NCBI GenBank assembly: GCA_026686845.1
Contig: JAIVEN010000012.1
Span: 24,616,501-24,680,500, forward strand
Origin: Adenanthera pavonina
Lineage: Eukaryota; Streptophyta; Magnoliopsida; Fabales; Fabaceae
Direction of reading: 5' to 3'
DNA: 64,000 bases
The notes under the pieces are model-generated. The model was given only the letters and a program-made list of their open reading frames with translations, ran no database searches and had not been told where the DNA came from. The position numbers and the translations under genes were made by a program. Positions 48,262 through 59,222 of this stretch are shown piece after piece (position 1 is the stretch's first letter; the number at the start of each line of letters is the position of its first letter).

Positions 48262-50340
48262 CAAAATATAGATAAGATGTACTTATTCTTCATTGACTTT
48301 TTTTCAATATTTCCTCTAATATTATACATGGGAGGTTTTTTTTTTATTGCGCAAACATATATATCACTCCGTCGGTTCCATTTCATTATTATAGTTTTAA
48401 AGTTTTGATTTTAATTATTTCAAATCTATTATGACTTTAGACTTTCAATACATCATCAATTAGTTTTTTATTTATACCCTCATCTCACTTAGATCAATGC
48501 AGTGTTAGATTAGCTGGCTTTCCAAGAAGGGATGAATTGAGAAGTTTAAAGTTTTATGCAAAATTGAAATACAGTTGTGATAATAAAAATTGATGAAAAC
48601 AGAGTATAGAATATAAAGAACAGTTGCAAAGTAAATGAGAAGATGACACAAAGATTTATCCTGATTTAGTCTACTCCACTTGACTTACTTCTAATCCTCA
48701 AGCCATCACTTGAGATTTTTCCACTATATCTTACAAGATTCAAATCGGTTCTTGCAAAAATCATAGTACAACTCTACCTCAAACTTTGAACCTTACAGAA
48801 AACTCTTACTCTTCTCACTTACGAATAAGAACAAATCTCTTAGTATTTTCTCATATTAATTGTTATCTACAAGCATATAGAAATATACAAATCAAGATAT
48901 GAAACTCTCTCTCAAATGAGTGGATATGAAAGTTTAAGAACTATTACACGTTTTTATTTTTTATCTTTTCCATTCAATCTATATTTAATATATATCATAT
49001 AAAAGAAGAATATATAGTTGGGCACATATTGTCACTGCTTTTTTTTTTTCAGGAAGTTGGGCATTCAACTCGATAATTTTTTTCGTATGTATAAAATTTT
49101 ATTCGATGTTACCTCCAATTGTTTATGTTGTATACAGTTTATTTTCTATTTTCTATTTTATAATTTATATTGACATTAATTATTGATTATATTTTTAATG
49201 TTGGATTTCAGTATAATTATACTTTCTTTTTTATATATTTAACTATCTAATATCCCATTCTAATGGATCAAATTTAAACATTGTTGAGCTAAAAAAAAGT
49301 AACTCTACCAACATGGATTTTTCAATTGATAAGATTCAATTGTCAACTTCGCTTAAGGAGTTTCAAAATTTTTGGAAATGATTTAATGTCTCACTTCACA
49401 CATTATATATATACATATTTTTTTGCCACCCTTTAATTTTTTATATATCATAAATATGTTATCATATATTAATGATTTGTACAAAAAAATTGTGATAAAT
49501 CCCCAAATTTTATAAAAATAAATTATTAAATATATACTTGAAAAAGTATATGTTTGACATACTCAAACTACTCTTAATTAGTATTATATTCAAATTAAAT
49601 AATAAAAAATAAATCTAAATTCATGCAAATGCTCAATTTTTATTATAAATGATTCCAAATAATTTAATTAAAAATGAATTAACATGTACAATATAAATAT
49701 AAGTATAATTCTTTTTTATTGATGAGAAGTTAATACTAATCTACAAGAAAAAATATTTTAAATAAATTAACAAAATATTTATTTTATATCTATTTAAATA
49801 TGTCAATCAAAGATTTGTTTTTGGTCACCGAGATGCGGCATTTGAGGAGGGGGCCCGGATCCTTGAAAATATATTATAATATAGAGGTACGTTTAATTCA
49901 GGGCCACTGTCTAAATAAATTGAGGGGGACAAATCCTTGAAAAATCAGTCTCACACACACACACAAATATAAATATTTTAATGATCATTCTAACGGCAAG
50001 CAGCGCGCAAATACGGGATCCGTGTGGGTGGGTGGAGAGTAATCCACGCAAGATGTGCTTGTTGTGACGTAGCGGAATTCCAATCATTTATTTTATTTTA
50101 TTTTACTTTTATCATAATTTTTTTTCAAAAAACAGAAATAAAATATTTATATTTTTATAATATGAAAAATTTTAATTTAAATCTAAAAAATTTCAATTAA
50201 AATATGAAAATGTCCGATAAAATTTAAAAAATTTATGTAAACTTAAAATTTTCAAACCTAAAATTGTAGACGTGAGATTTTATTCATAATGAAATTTTTT
50301 ATATTTTTATTATATTCCTGAAAAGGACAAGCCAGCTCTG
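48262..50340. repeat. Segmental duplicate unit, copy C (5' flank of BURP gene 2)
   Basis: Collinear with copy B (37680-40130) at high identity by eye. It lacks the 265-bp MITE and a stretch of the A/T sequence just before the promoter (corresponding to about 39990-40100). Confidence 0.8.
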
Positions 50341-50415
50341 TATAAATTAAGCACCTTAGTCTAGTGGTTCAGTGTCCGGGTTCACACACTCTTTCTGTGC
50401 TTCACAGTCTCTGAA
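50341..50415 (+). promoter_or_regulatory. Core promoter and 5' UTR of BURP gene 2
   Basis: TATA box TATAAATTAA at 50341-50350, 75 bases before the ATG, same spacing as BURP gene 1, with the leader nearly identical. Confidence 0.7.
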
Positions 50416-52766
50416 ATGGAGATTCCTCGCATTGCCGTTTTCTCAGCTTTGTTATTTGTAAGTTCTTTTTCTTTTCCATGATTCCATACTTTTCTTTTAT
50501 TTAAAATCGCATTGTAGGACCAAAATTAAGATTTTATTATAATTAAAAGCCAAACATTTCTACAATTTTAATGTGTTTCAAGATGCAATTTAATTGTCTT
50601 AAATTATTCAAGCAGTTTACAACTTTCTTTTTCAAAATTTACAAGTTGTTTATTTTAAATTTATAACTTGTTTCTAAATTTTACTTGAAAACATTTGATC
50701 TTTAAATATAATTAATTTAACCATTGGTCTTGAATTATGATAGAATTTCTATATTATTCTCAAAATGGGATTTCCCCTAAGATTAATGAGGACTTCGGCA
50801 TGCCTGTTTTGCTTTGGATATGTTTGCAGCTTGCTCTTGTAGGGAGTGATGCGACGTCGTTGCGTTCGGCTGAAGAACACTGGCATTCAATTTGGCCATA
50901 CACTCCTATGCCTCAGAATTTGTACTATCTTTTGGGGTCTGGTTAGTACTTAAAATTACCATGTGCATATTTTTTTTATTTCCCAATTTTTAATGTATTC
51001 ATATCAGTTCTTGTAGCATTCTTATGGGAAAAAAAAGTGAAAGAAAAAACGTAATCTATATCTATAGATATATAATTAAAAGTGGAATGGAGCTCAACTT
51101 TACATTAGTCATAAATAGTGCTTCTTCATTTATTGGGCTCCATGCCCCTTTTTTTTTTAAGTGAGTCCAATTTTTCTTTATTTATTTTTTCTTTCACAAA
51201 TGAGATTTATCTTTTCTCATTATTTTAAGTGAGATCCACTTTTTTTTTTCAATCTATATTAATTTTAATTAATGTCATTTGATATCATTTTTTTGGACAT
51301 GAGGAATTAATGATGAGATTTTTTTTAATTCAATATATTTTAAAACTAAATAAAACATCCTCATGTCCGCACGTCTATCAGCGTCGCCTGTGGGACTGGG
51401 GGAGAAAAATCTAATATTATATATGTAGGGACTTGTATTTTGTCTTTTTTTATTTTACAATAAATTATTTTTAAAAAAATTGCTAATCATAACTCTACGT
51501 ATATGTAGCATCTAATATTTTCTAATTTTTTGGCCTCAGATGATATTTTATAATTATACATGAATATGATCAAAACGCCTATGGATTCTCTCACGTGCAT
51601 ATTCCTTGCGAACAGCCATTTTTTGCTTTTTTTTAATTAAAACAAATGTCACTAGTAATCTTTTTTTTTTCTGACAGATTAAAAAAAAGGAAAAACTGTA
51701 GAATTGTATAAAAAATGCACAAGAAAAAAAAATATATATATACAGTTGCATGACTCCAAGAAGTTTATTTTATTATATGTGACATTTGATCTTCGAAATA
51801 ACCAAATTAGAACAGAGCTCAACATGAGAAAGCACATGGGAGAACCTTAATTGCTCCATCAAACACGTTCTCATTAATTTCACATCTTTTCTCACAGTTT
51901 TTTTTTTGGGATAGAATCTTTTCCCACAATTTTTAATACATTGTTTTCATGCATGTACGATATCGTTTTTTAACAAATGCCATCTGGGAAATCTGTCAAA
52001 AGGTGTGAACGATGGAGAAATGGAAGATACGCAACTTCCCTATACCTCCTTCTTCGAAGATGACCTTCATGCTGGCAAACAAATGAACATAATGTTTAAG
52101 AGCCCTTACTCTCCTCAAACTTTTGGTGTTGATTCAAGGAAAAGAATGGAAAAAGACCCAAAGAAATCAACCTTCACTCAACCTTTTGCTATCCTCTATT
52201 CGAAAAGAAACACAAAAGAAAAAGACCCAAAGAAATCAACCTTCACTCAAGCTTTTGCTATCCTTTATCCGAAAAGCAACACAATGGAAAAAGACCCAAA
52301 GAAGTTAACCATGGAAGAAATCTGCAATCGGGAAAAGTTTGTGGGTGAAAAAGATAAGGTTTGCACAGAATCAATAGAATCATTACTCGATTTTGTAATT
52401 TTGAAGTTGGGAAAGGACATCGAAGCGCTCACAAGCTCCTTCGTGCCTCACCAAACACAATACAAGATATTGGAGGGAGTGCAAAGAGTTTCAAGTGAAG
52501 GGGTGATGTGTCATAAACTTAATTTCGAGAAGCCAGCGTTTTACTGCCATCAAGTGAATGCATCGATTGCTTACACCATTCCCATGGAAGCAGCCGATGG
52601 CACGAGAACAACCGTACTATCTGTTTGCCACCATGATACAAGAGGTTTTGATCCTGATATGTTGTTCCATGCTCTCAAAGTCATGCCAGGGACTGTCCCT
52701 GTTTGCCACTTTATCGGCAATGGAGCTATTGCTTGGGTTCCAAGAGAGAATATGGCAGCCTATTAA
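50416..52766 (+). CDS. BURP-domain cyclic-peptide precursor with QPFAILY and QAFAILY cores
   Basis: Exons 50416-50457, 50830-50941 and 52003-52766 join in phase (phase 0 then phase 1) to give 305 residues with no break. Order: signal peptide from MEIPRIAVFSALLF, a short linker (SIWPYTPMPQNLYYLLGSG), BURP opening SFFEDDLHAGKQMNI, then two 69-bp repeats. The first core, QPFAILY, is at 52179-52199 and the second, QAFAILY, at 52248-52268, each within KDPKKSTFTQ...KxNT. The four-CH BURP part follows (CH-X10-CH-X25-CH-X24-CH) and the chain ends WVPRENMAAY. Known for the family: secreted-pathway proteins that bind copper and oxidatively crosslink their own core peptides, which are then cut out by plant peptidases. 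Here the last core residue is Tyr, so a Tyr-based ring, perhaps through oxygen as in cyclopeptide alkaloids, is inferred. It is paralogous to BURP gene 1 in all but the cores. A non-catalytic USP-like BURP role remains possible. Confidence 0.88.
51055..51414 (+). mobile_element. Possible small Helitron-like insert in intron 2 of BURP gene 2
   Basis: Begins A|TCTATATCTATAGATATAT and ends CTAA|T, with an imperfect GTCC...GGAC hairpin (about 51364-51395) roughly 15 bases before the end. BURP gene 1 has nothing similar in its intron 2. The hairpin is imperfect, so this is tentative. Confidence 0.3.
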
Positions 52767-53110
52767 TTAAGATAGGCTAGTGTTGTGTGACTTTTAACGC
52801 TATGTGTTCTTGAGCTGTGTTCTTGATGAAGCTGCTATTATAATGCTGTGTGTTATGTAATATATATATATATATATATATGCTCTATCTTGTTCCTTTT
52901 GCAGTCATGGTGATTTGCATTTGGTGTTCATCTCTCAGCACACTTCAAAAAAGTATAACTTGGAACGCTATTAGAAATTCTTAATTTGGAGGATTCAAAA
53001 CACCGTGTCCTTGAACCTCAACTCCAAAAGAGAACTTGAAAACATAAGTGTAACCAAAAGCATAGATTTTTCAATTATAATTACTGCATCTCCCAACCAT
53101 GAAGACAACA
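52767..53110. other. 3' UTR of BURP gene 2 and spacer
   Basis: No clear AATAAA. An AT microsatellite (about 52860-52881) lies in the probable 3' UTR. It leads into the promoter of the exon 1 relic. Confidence 0.4.
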
Positions 53111-53163
53111 TATAAGGCCACTTTTTGAGCTCACTTACTCTTTCCTCACTTCAGTCTGTAATA
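53111..53163 (+). promoter_or_regulatory. TATA box and leader of the third BURP unit
   Basis: TATAAGGCC at 53111, about 50 bases before the ATG of the lone exon 1. The sequence differs from the promoter shared by BURP genes 1 and 2. Confidence 0.45.
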
Positions 53164-53205
53164 ATGGAGTTTCACGTACGTCTTGCTCTTATAGCTCTGT
53201 TATGT
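53164..53205 (+). pseudogene. Lone BURP exon 1 (third unit, rest lost)
   Basis: Encodes MEFHVRLALIALLC, then GTAAGT. It has the same length (14 codons), the same phase and a signal-peptide character like the exon 1 of the two BURP genes, but a diverged sequence. About 330 bases further on (53540-53740) there is sequence matching the start of intron 2 of BURP gene 1 (AGTAAATATTATAGACC, ACAAGAATTTTCCAAC), while exon 2 between them and exon 3 after them are absent. The unit is a truncated gene. Confidence 0.7.
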
Positions 53206-53539
53206 GTAAGTTTTGTTCGTTTCGTTCCATGCATGTTTCGAAACTTTTATCTATGTTTTCTTTTAAATTTAAGAAGTTTAGAAAATATGTTGATAATCTT
53301 AACTAAGGCATGTAAAGGTTCTGGCAAAAAAAACTCATAGAGTCTGGATCCCTTGAGGGGCGAGAAAGGAATAGATCTATTAACCAATTCCAAATGTTCA
53401 TAAAAGCAAAAGTGTGTGTGTGTGTGTATATTTTAATCAGGTAGAGTATAATGATGAAATATGTAAATATTATATGCAACTACATTATCTCTTGCTATTT
53501 TTTATTATTATATGCAAAAGTATTCATGCTTAAGCGTAA

Positions 53540-53740
53540 TGATACCATGAAGGAAAAGAAGTGAAAGGAAAAAAAAAGTAAATATTATAGACCGTTTTAT
53601 TTTGTGTGTGTGTGTGTTTTAATTATACAAGAATTTTCCAACGAAAGTATAAAATAAAATATGGGTAATTAATCTTCGTTAAAAACAAATTCAACTGTAA
53701 AGGTTAGCGGGATCTTTATTAGTATGTTATATGTAATTGA
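53540..53740 (+). pseudogene. Intron 2 sequence of the truncated third BURP unit
   Basis: Collinear with 40815-41000 in intron 2 of BURP gene 1 (AAAGTAAATATTATAGACC; GAATTTTCCAACGAAAGTAT; AACTGTAAAGGTTAGCGGGA). It contains a short TG run. Confidence 0.65.
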
Positions 53741-53879
53741 AGGAGTTGAATCAATAGGGCTAAAATTAAAAATTTTATATTTTTTTAAAAAAGTTTAAAA
53801 AAATAATAAAAGTTTTTTAATATATGTGAAAGTAGTTCTGACACCTTATAATATATATAGACCAACGGGAGTATACAAA

Positions 53880-54110
53880 GAAGTATCAAGAAAAAAATAT
53901 AGAAAAGATCCATTTATTCTTCATTGACTTTTTTCAATATTTCCTCTAATATTATACATGGGAGGTTTTTTTTTTTTTTATGCGCACACGTATATATCAC
54001 TCCCTCGGTTCCATTTCATTATTATAGTTTTAAAGTTTTGATTTTGTTTCAAACATATTGTGGCTTTAGACTTTGAATGCATCATCAATTATTGTTTTTA
54101 TCTGTACCCT
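53880..54110. repeat. Segmental duplicate unit, partial copy D
   Basis: Matches the first 230 bases or so of copies B and C (TTCATTGACTTTTTTCAATA, TACATGGGAGG, CACTCCCTCGGTTCCATTTC) and then diverges. It is preceded by the right end of a Stowaway-like MITE, as in copy C. Confidence 0.7.
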
Positions 54111-55654
54111 CATCTCATTTAGATCAATGCAAGTCATTTAATCTAATGTAGGTAATTAAATAAGGGCAAGGATTCAAACTGGTGAGTTTAGACGAACTCG
54201 TAAAGCTAATGTAAACTCATATTGTAAAAATGTAAGAGTTTACTTTCATTGATAAATAGTTATTGATGATTTCAAAGGGTATTATAGATGATAAAAATTT
54301 AATAGATTGCAAATAAAAATTATAGTTTAAACTCTGATGATGTAATAAATTTTTTTTTATAAATAATACAATGTATTCTAAAAGAATAAAATATATATTT
54401 TAAAAAATATATTTATATATATTTCAGCTTATACTAATTTTAAAAATTATTGAGATTTTACAACCAATTATATTTAATAAAAATTGTAAATGAAAATAAT
54501 TTAGACATAAATAATAAAAACAAAAATCTCATGTAAATTTATCTTTACATTTTTATATTATATTAAAGTCTTACCTCAAGATATTTAGTTATAGTCATAT
54601 AATTTGATTAATAGAAAAGTTTGGTGTTTTAATGGTTGAGGTTTTGCATCAGGAAAAAAAAAGGTTGAAGTTGATTAAAAATCAATCCTATTATATATAT
54701 ATATATATATATTAAACAGTGGCCTTCATTGTTGTATTGTGTTTCTAAGTTCGATGGGGACATTGTTTTTCAGTTATCCATGCTTGAGCATGATCGAATC
54801 CAAGCTTTAGTTAGTTTTGCACCGAGTTAGAATACATCTGAGTTTGGCAGTGAGTAGGCTCGTTTCTGAGGTGTAAAAATGTGAATTCGCTGAGTCAATG
54901 AAATTGACTCATGAGTTTGACAACATTGAATAAGGGTGTTTTAGTTAAATTCTTAGAAAATTTAATATAATCAATGATTTTTTTATCTGTATAAAACAAC
55001 TTTAAACAAAGAAATAGAATGGAGAGAGTAACGATCAATTGTGTCCCTTAATTATAGTATTCCTCAAAATGATAATTTAACTCTATATTTCCTGCAATAG
55101 TTAATACAAGATTACTTTAACTAAATTATACAAATTAAATATAAAAATTAAAATTAGTTAACTATTTTAATTTTTTTAAAAAATATAATATCTTTTCAAA
55201 ACTATCATTATTGAATTTCTTTCATTTTTTTCTCTATTATAAATTGAATATGAGTATTTTTTGTAAAGCATAATAAATACTAGTATTACATTATATTTAA
55301 AAAAAATCCAATATTTAGCACCAAGTGGAGTATAGATTAAGGGCTTGTTTGTTTCCACTTCCAATAACCCGTTCCGAGACTAAAACTAAGTTTGATATTT
55401 TTGTTTATGTTTGGGTGTCAAAAAGGGAGTACGTTGTCACAGTAATTTTGGCTCAAAACAGAGTTGAAGGAGAAGCAGTCTACTTATTGCTTTTCTGTCC
55501 TGCTTTTTCATTTTTACTTATATTTATTTTAAAGTCAGATAAAAATATATCAATAAAAATAAAAAAAAATAAAAAAATTGGAAAAATAAAATTTCCATAA
55601 AATTTTCCTATCTATTAACCAAAATGCCCCTTCAAAATTTTAATTTTTATAGAT
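54111..55654. other. AT-rich intergenic DNA
   Basis: No gene seen. A TA run lies near 54692-54710 and GGGCTTGTTTGTTTCC at about 55340 may be one end of a small MITE. Confidence 0.4.
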
Positions 55655-55659
55655 CATAA
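55655..55659. repeat. Target-site duplication CATAA (left)
   Basis: CATAA directly before the 5' LTR. The same five bases follow the 3' LTR at 63911-63915. Confidence 0.9.
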
Positions 55660-56930
55660 TGTAACATCCATGAATCTATGATTGATATGGTTACATTGAA
55701 TTGTGATTTCAATAAGTTACATTGAATAAAGATATATAATGAATTGTGAATTAAATAAGTTATATTGAATGAAGTATACAATGAATTGTGGTTTAAATAA
55801 GTTACATTGAATGAAGTATACAATGAATTGTGGTTTAAATAAGTTACATTGAATAAAGTATATAATGAATTATGGTTTAAATAAGTTACATTGAATGAAG
55901 TATACAATGAATTGTGGTTTAAATAAGTTACATTGAATAAAGTATATAATGAATTATGGTTTAAATAAGTTACATTGAATGAAGTATATAATGAATTATG
56001 GTTTAAATAAGTTACATTGAATGAAGTATATAATGAATTGTGGTTTAAATAAGTTACATTGAATTATGATGAACATACACTGAATGAAGGTATACAATGA
56101 ATTATATTAATGAGCATACATTGAATAAAGTTATCCATTGGATTGATGTCACTTGCTGGCCAAGACATCAACACTATAAATACCCCTCCCATTTCTTCAT
56201 TTTAGCACCCCACCAGTTGTGAGTGAAAGAAAGAGAGAGCCAAGGGAGAGAAAGAGAGTGTGAGTGAAAGAGAAGGAAAAAGAAGGAAGGAAGGCTGTTT
56301 AACTCAAAATACTTTTCGGTGGAGGTAGTATATTATTTATTTCATGCATTTTCTGTGAATTAATTATGGATGTTATGTGATACTATTGGATGAGTTGTTT
56401 CAATATAAATGTTTTGAAATGCTATGGATGTCTAGTATTAAGAGGAAACTCTGTTGAATTTTTATGCATGAAATATGAGTTATTTGGTAGTTTGCATAAC
56501 TACTTAATTATGAGTATGATTTGTATGAATGAATATATATACTACTGAGATTTTCCCAAATCTCACACCCAATGACTAACAATGTTAGGAACAAGCACAA
56601 GCAAAAGTAAAGACAAGGGGATGGTTAACTAAGAGGAAGCAGACTGGAGAATATTATTTTGCTTTAGAATAAATGTAATTAAATTATGGAGATATGTTTT
56701 AGTTATGATTTCTACTCGCTGGCTTCACTTTAGATGTTTTGGAACAATTATTAGATGATTACAGTATGGTTGACTTTATTATTATTAATTAAAGTAAACT
56801 TTCAGTTAAGTTGTTGTCTTTTTAGCAACCTAATTTTGAAAAGTTTAAAAGTTTTATTATTCTAGATTTTTATTTCTTTCTGCTAGATATATAATATATG
56901 ATTAAAAGCCTAGTAAAATAAGATGTTACA
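55660..56930 (+). mobile_element. 5' LTR of a Ty3/gypsy retrotransposon (1271 bp)
   Basis: Begins TGTAACATCC and ends GATGTTACA, perfect 9-base inverted ends. It contains eight tandem units of 42-43 bp (55714-56050), a TATA box TATAAATA (56175-56182) and a purine-rich leader after it. It is about 98% like the 3' LTR by eye outside the tandem units, which suggests a fairly young insertion. Confidence 0.95.
55714..56050. repeat. LTR tandem repeat, eight units of 42-43 bp
   Basis: The unit begins AAGTTACATTGAATGAAGTA and ends GGTTTAAAT. It lies in the presumed U3, upstream of the TATA box. The 3' LTR has only four units. Confidence 0.92.
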
Positions 56931-56934
56931 TTTT

Positions 56935-56946
56935 TGGTATCAGAGC
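56935..56946 (+). other. Primer-binding site (initiator Met tRNA type)
   Basis: TGGTATCAGAGC four bases after the 5' LTR, complementary to the 3' end of plant initiator tRNA-Met, as in many gypsy and copia elements. Confidence 0.88.
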
Positions 56947-57047
56947 AAAGATCTAGACATATTCTTGCAATTGGAAAGTTTTGTATATCTTTTTAGTTAT
57001 AATTTTCCCTTAAGATAATCAGTGCTTATCAGTTGCCTTAGTTGCAG

Positions 57048-57935
57048 ATGGCCAATAACCCGAATGCAGGAAATTTGGATGAGCCTAACCTAGACCCTAT
57101 GGAGGAGAGTATGGGATCTAATATAACTTTCAGCGATGACAGCAACGCGACAATCACTGACCTAAAAGATTACCCAGAGTTAGGAAATGATCTCACTGCT
57201 ACTAATCCCTTATGAATAGTTCCTCCAGGACCGGGGATAACATTCATGAACATAGATGAGGAAGTTGATCAACCCATGAACTCTGTAGATTCCAGTAACT
57301 CTGACTCGACTGAACTATTTGGAGAAAATGGTGGTCTATCCCAATTAGACCAAAGACTCCAAATCCAACTAATAGTCATGATTGCTTCTAATAACTGTCA
57401 TGCTCAATATGGAGGATATGTTCCAGTCTTGGAATTCCTGAGCACAGTATTGGAGGTGAAAGAGATCCTTGAAAGGCAACATGGTCATAGACTCCCTGAG
57501 GGGCTTTGGGTTGAGCAAGTGCTTGATGCTCTCCCTGACCATTGGTTCTGGAATCACATCAAAGAGAAGTTACAAGGTCGTGTGTTCAATACACTGGAGG
57601 ACTGTGTTATTGCCTACACGCTTCAGGCAAAATGCTATAGGGAAGAGGAAGAGGCTGAGGCAATGGAAGCCTCAGAGGAAGAAATACCAGAGGAGGACTC
57701 AGAGGAAGACCCGGAGGAAGATCCGGAAGAGTACCCTATTCAAGAAGAAAAGGAAGTGGAAGTGATAAATGTCGAGGAGTATTATTGGAAAAAGTGTGGT
57801 CCAGACATTGATGAGTTGTGGAAGGAGGCTGGACTAGACGATGATACAAGTGACTATTATATAGATTATGATTCCGATAAATACTCAAAGTACAATCCTA
57901 TGGAGGATTCTAATGAAGATACTGATGATGATTAG
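57048..57935 (+). pseudogene. Extra acidic ORF upstream of gag, one in-frame TGA
   Basis: Open from the ATG at 57048 except for a TGA at 57213-57215; after it 240 codons run to TAG. The middle part (LSTVLEVKEILERQHGHRLP, then VEQVLDALPDHWFW and LQGRVFNTLEDCVIAYTLQA) has the flavour of a retrotransposon Gag-like helical domain. The last 100 residues are extremely acidic, with runs of Glu/Asp and few hydrophobics. It is not the element's main Gag, which follows separately at 58221. Such an additional 5' ORF is not part of the standard gag-pol layout. Its function is unknown; the Gag-like reading is a guess. Confidence 0.6.
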
Positions 57936-58220
57936 AATTTATGTCTCCCATAGAATCATAATAGTAAGGTGAATGTATTGATTGCAATTTTTGTTAGAAA
58001 TATTGCAGGCTAGAACGTTCGATTATTTAAGTATTTTTATGGTATTGTTAATTCTAAGTATTTACTAGCATCTAAACTTATAATAAAGTATAATGTTTCT
58101 GCTGTTGTTTATATGTGGTACTTTGATAAATTTTATATAAATGCATAATATATGACCTGTTATGTATACGAGGTGAAATAACCCAATAGGCTGTTGCCGA
58201 ATTGTTAAAATTATTTTAGA

Positions 58221-59222
58221 ATGGTCAATATAAGAGGTGGAAGAGTTCCACATAATAAGGGACCTTCGAGAGGAACTCAGATAGATCCTCTTCAGGTTAT
58301 ACTAAATAGGCTGGATCAACAGCAACATACTATTGAGCAAATACAAGCTGCTTTAACAGCACAAGAGCAAGCTAGAGTACAACAAACTACTAGGACAAAT
58401 GTGCCGCCAGTACAAAATCAATGAATGGAACCCCCACATGTTCCAGGTGATCAAGAGGCAGAGCTAGCTCAACAACAGAGGCTTATAACACAATTTTGGA
58501 AGCATAACCCACCTACCTTTAAAGGGAAATTTGACGTGCAAATTGCAGAAGATTGGATCATGAGACTAGAAAAAATTTTTAGAATTATGAGGGTCAATAC
58601 AGAACTTAAGGCTTTAATGGCAACATACATGTTAGAGAAGGAAGTGGATAGGTGGTGGCAAAATACAGAGAATATACTGAGGGCTAGGAATGTACGGATA
58701 ACTTGGGAGATATTTCTGGAGCAATTTCATGAAAAGTATTTTCCTCGCTCAGTGAGGGATGAGAAAGAAGCTGAATTTATTACACTGAAGCAGAAGGAAA
58801 ATGAATCTGTAGATGAATATGTTGCTAAGTATGTGCAGCTGTCCAGGTATTCCACCTACTTGCAGCAACATGATGATAAAAGATGGAGAACTGAGAAGTT
58901 GGAAAGAGGATTAAGACCTGAGATAAGGAAAAGAGTAGCACCAATGCAGATCAGGACTTTCAACAATTTGGTGGAAGTAAGCAGAATTGCTGAAGGAAGT
59001 CTAAATCATTCTAAAACCACTACCCAAACTCTTGAAAATCACAACAAGAGGCCAATAGAAGTTGAACCAGAGAATGGAAAGAAAGGTAAAAAGCCTTGGA
59101 ATAACAAGAGTTATAGGCGATCAAATACTCGAGGTGGATCTAGTAACCGCAGGAATGCGATGGTCTTAGTCTGCGAGCAATGTGGACGCAATCATGGGAA
59201 TAGACCTTGTCTTGCTGGTTAA
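58221..59222 (+). pseudogene. Gag of the gypsy element, broken by a stop
   Basis: Starts MVNIRGGRVPHNKG, has a Gln-rich coiled segment (LDQQQHTIEQIQ), an in-frame TGA at 58422-58424, then the retrotransposon Gag domain (FWKHNPPTFKGKF; AEDWIMRLEKIFRIM; YMLEKEVDRWWQ; EIFLEQFHEKYFP) and a basic tail with a first Cys-rich knuckle-like CEQCGRNHGNRPC. The frame ends at TAA 59220-59222, just before the zinc knuckle, which is in another frame. Structural protein of the element's virus-like particle, now inactive. Confidence 0.88.

Noticed and set aside
55714..56050. Regular 42-bp repeats resembling a CRISPR array
   Set aside because: Tandem repeat within a retrotransposon LTR with no spacers.
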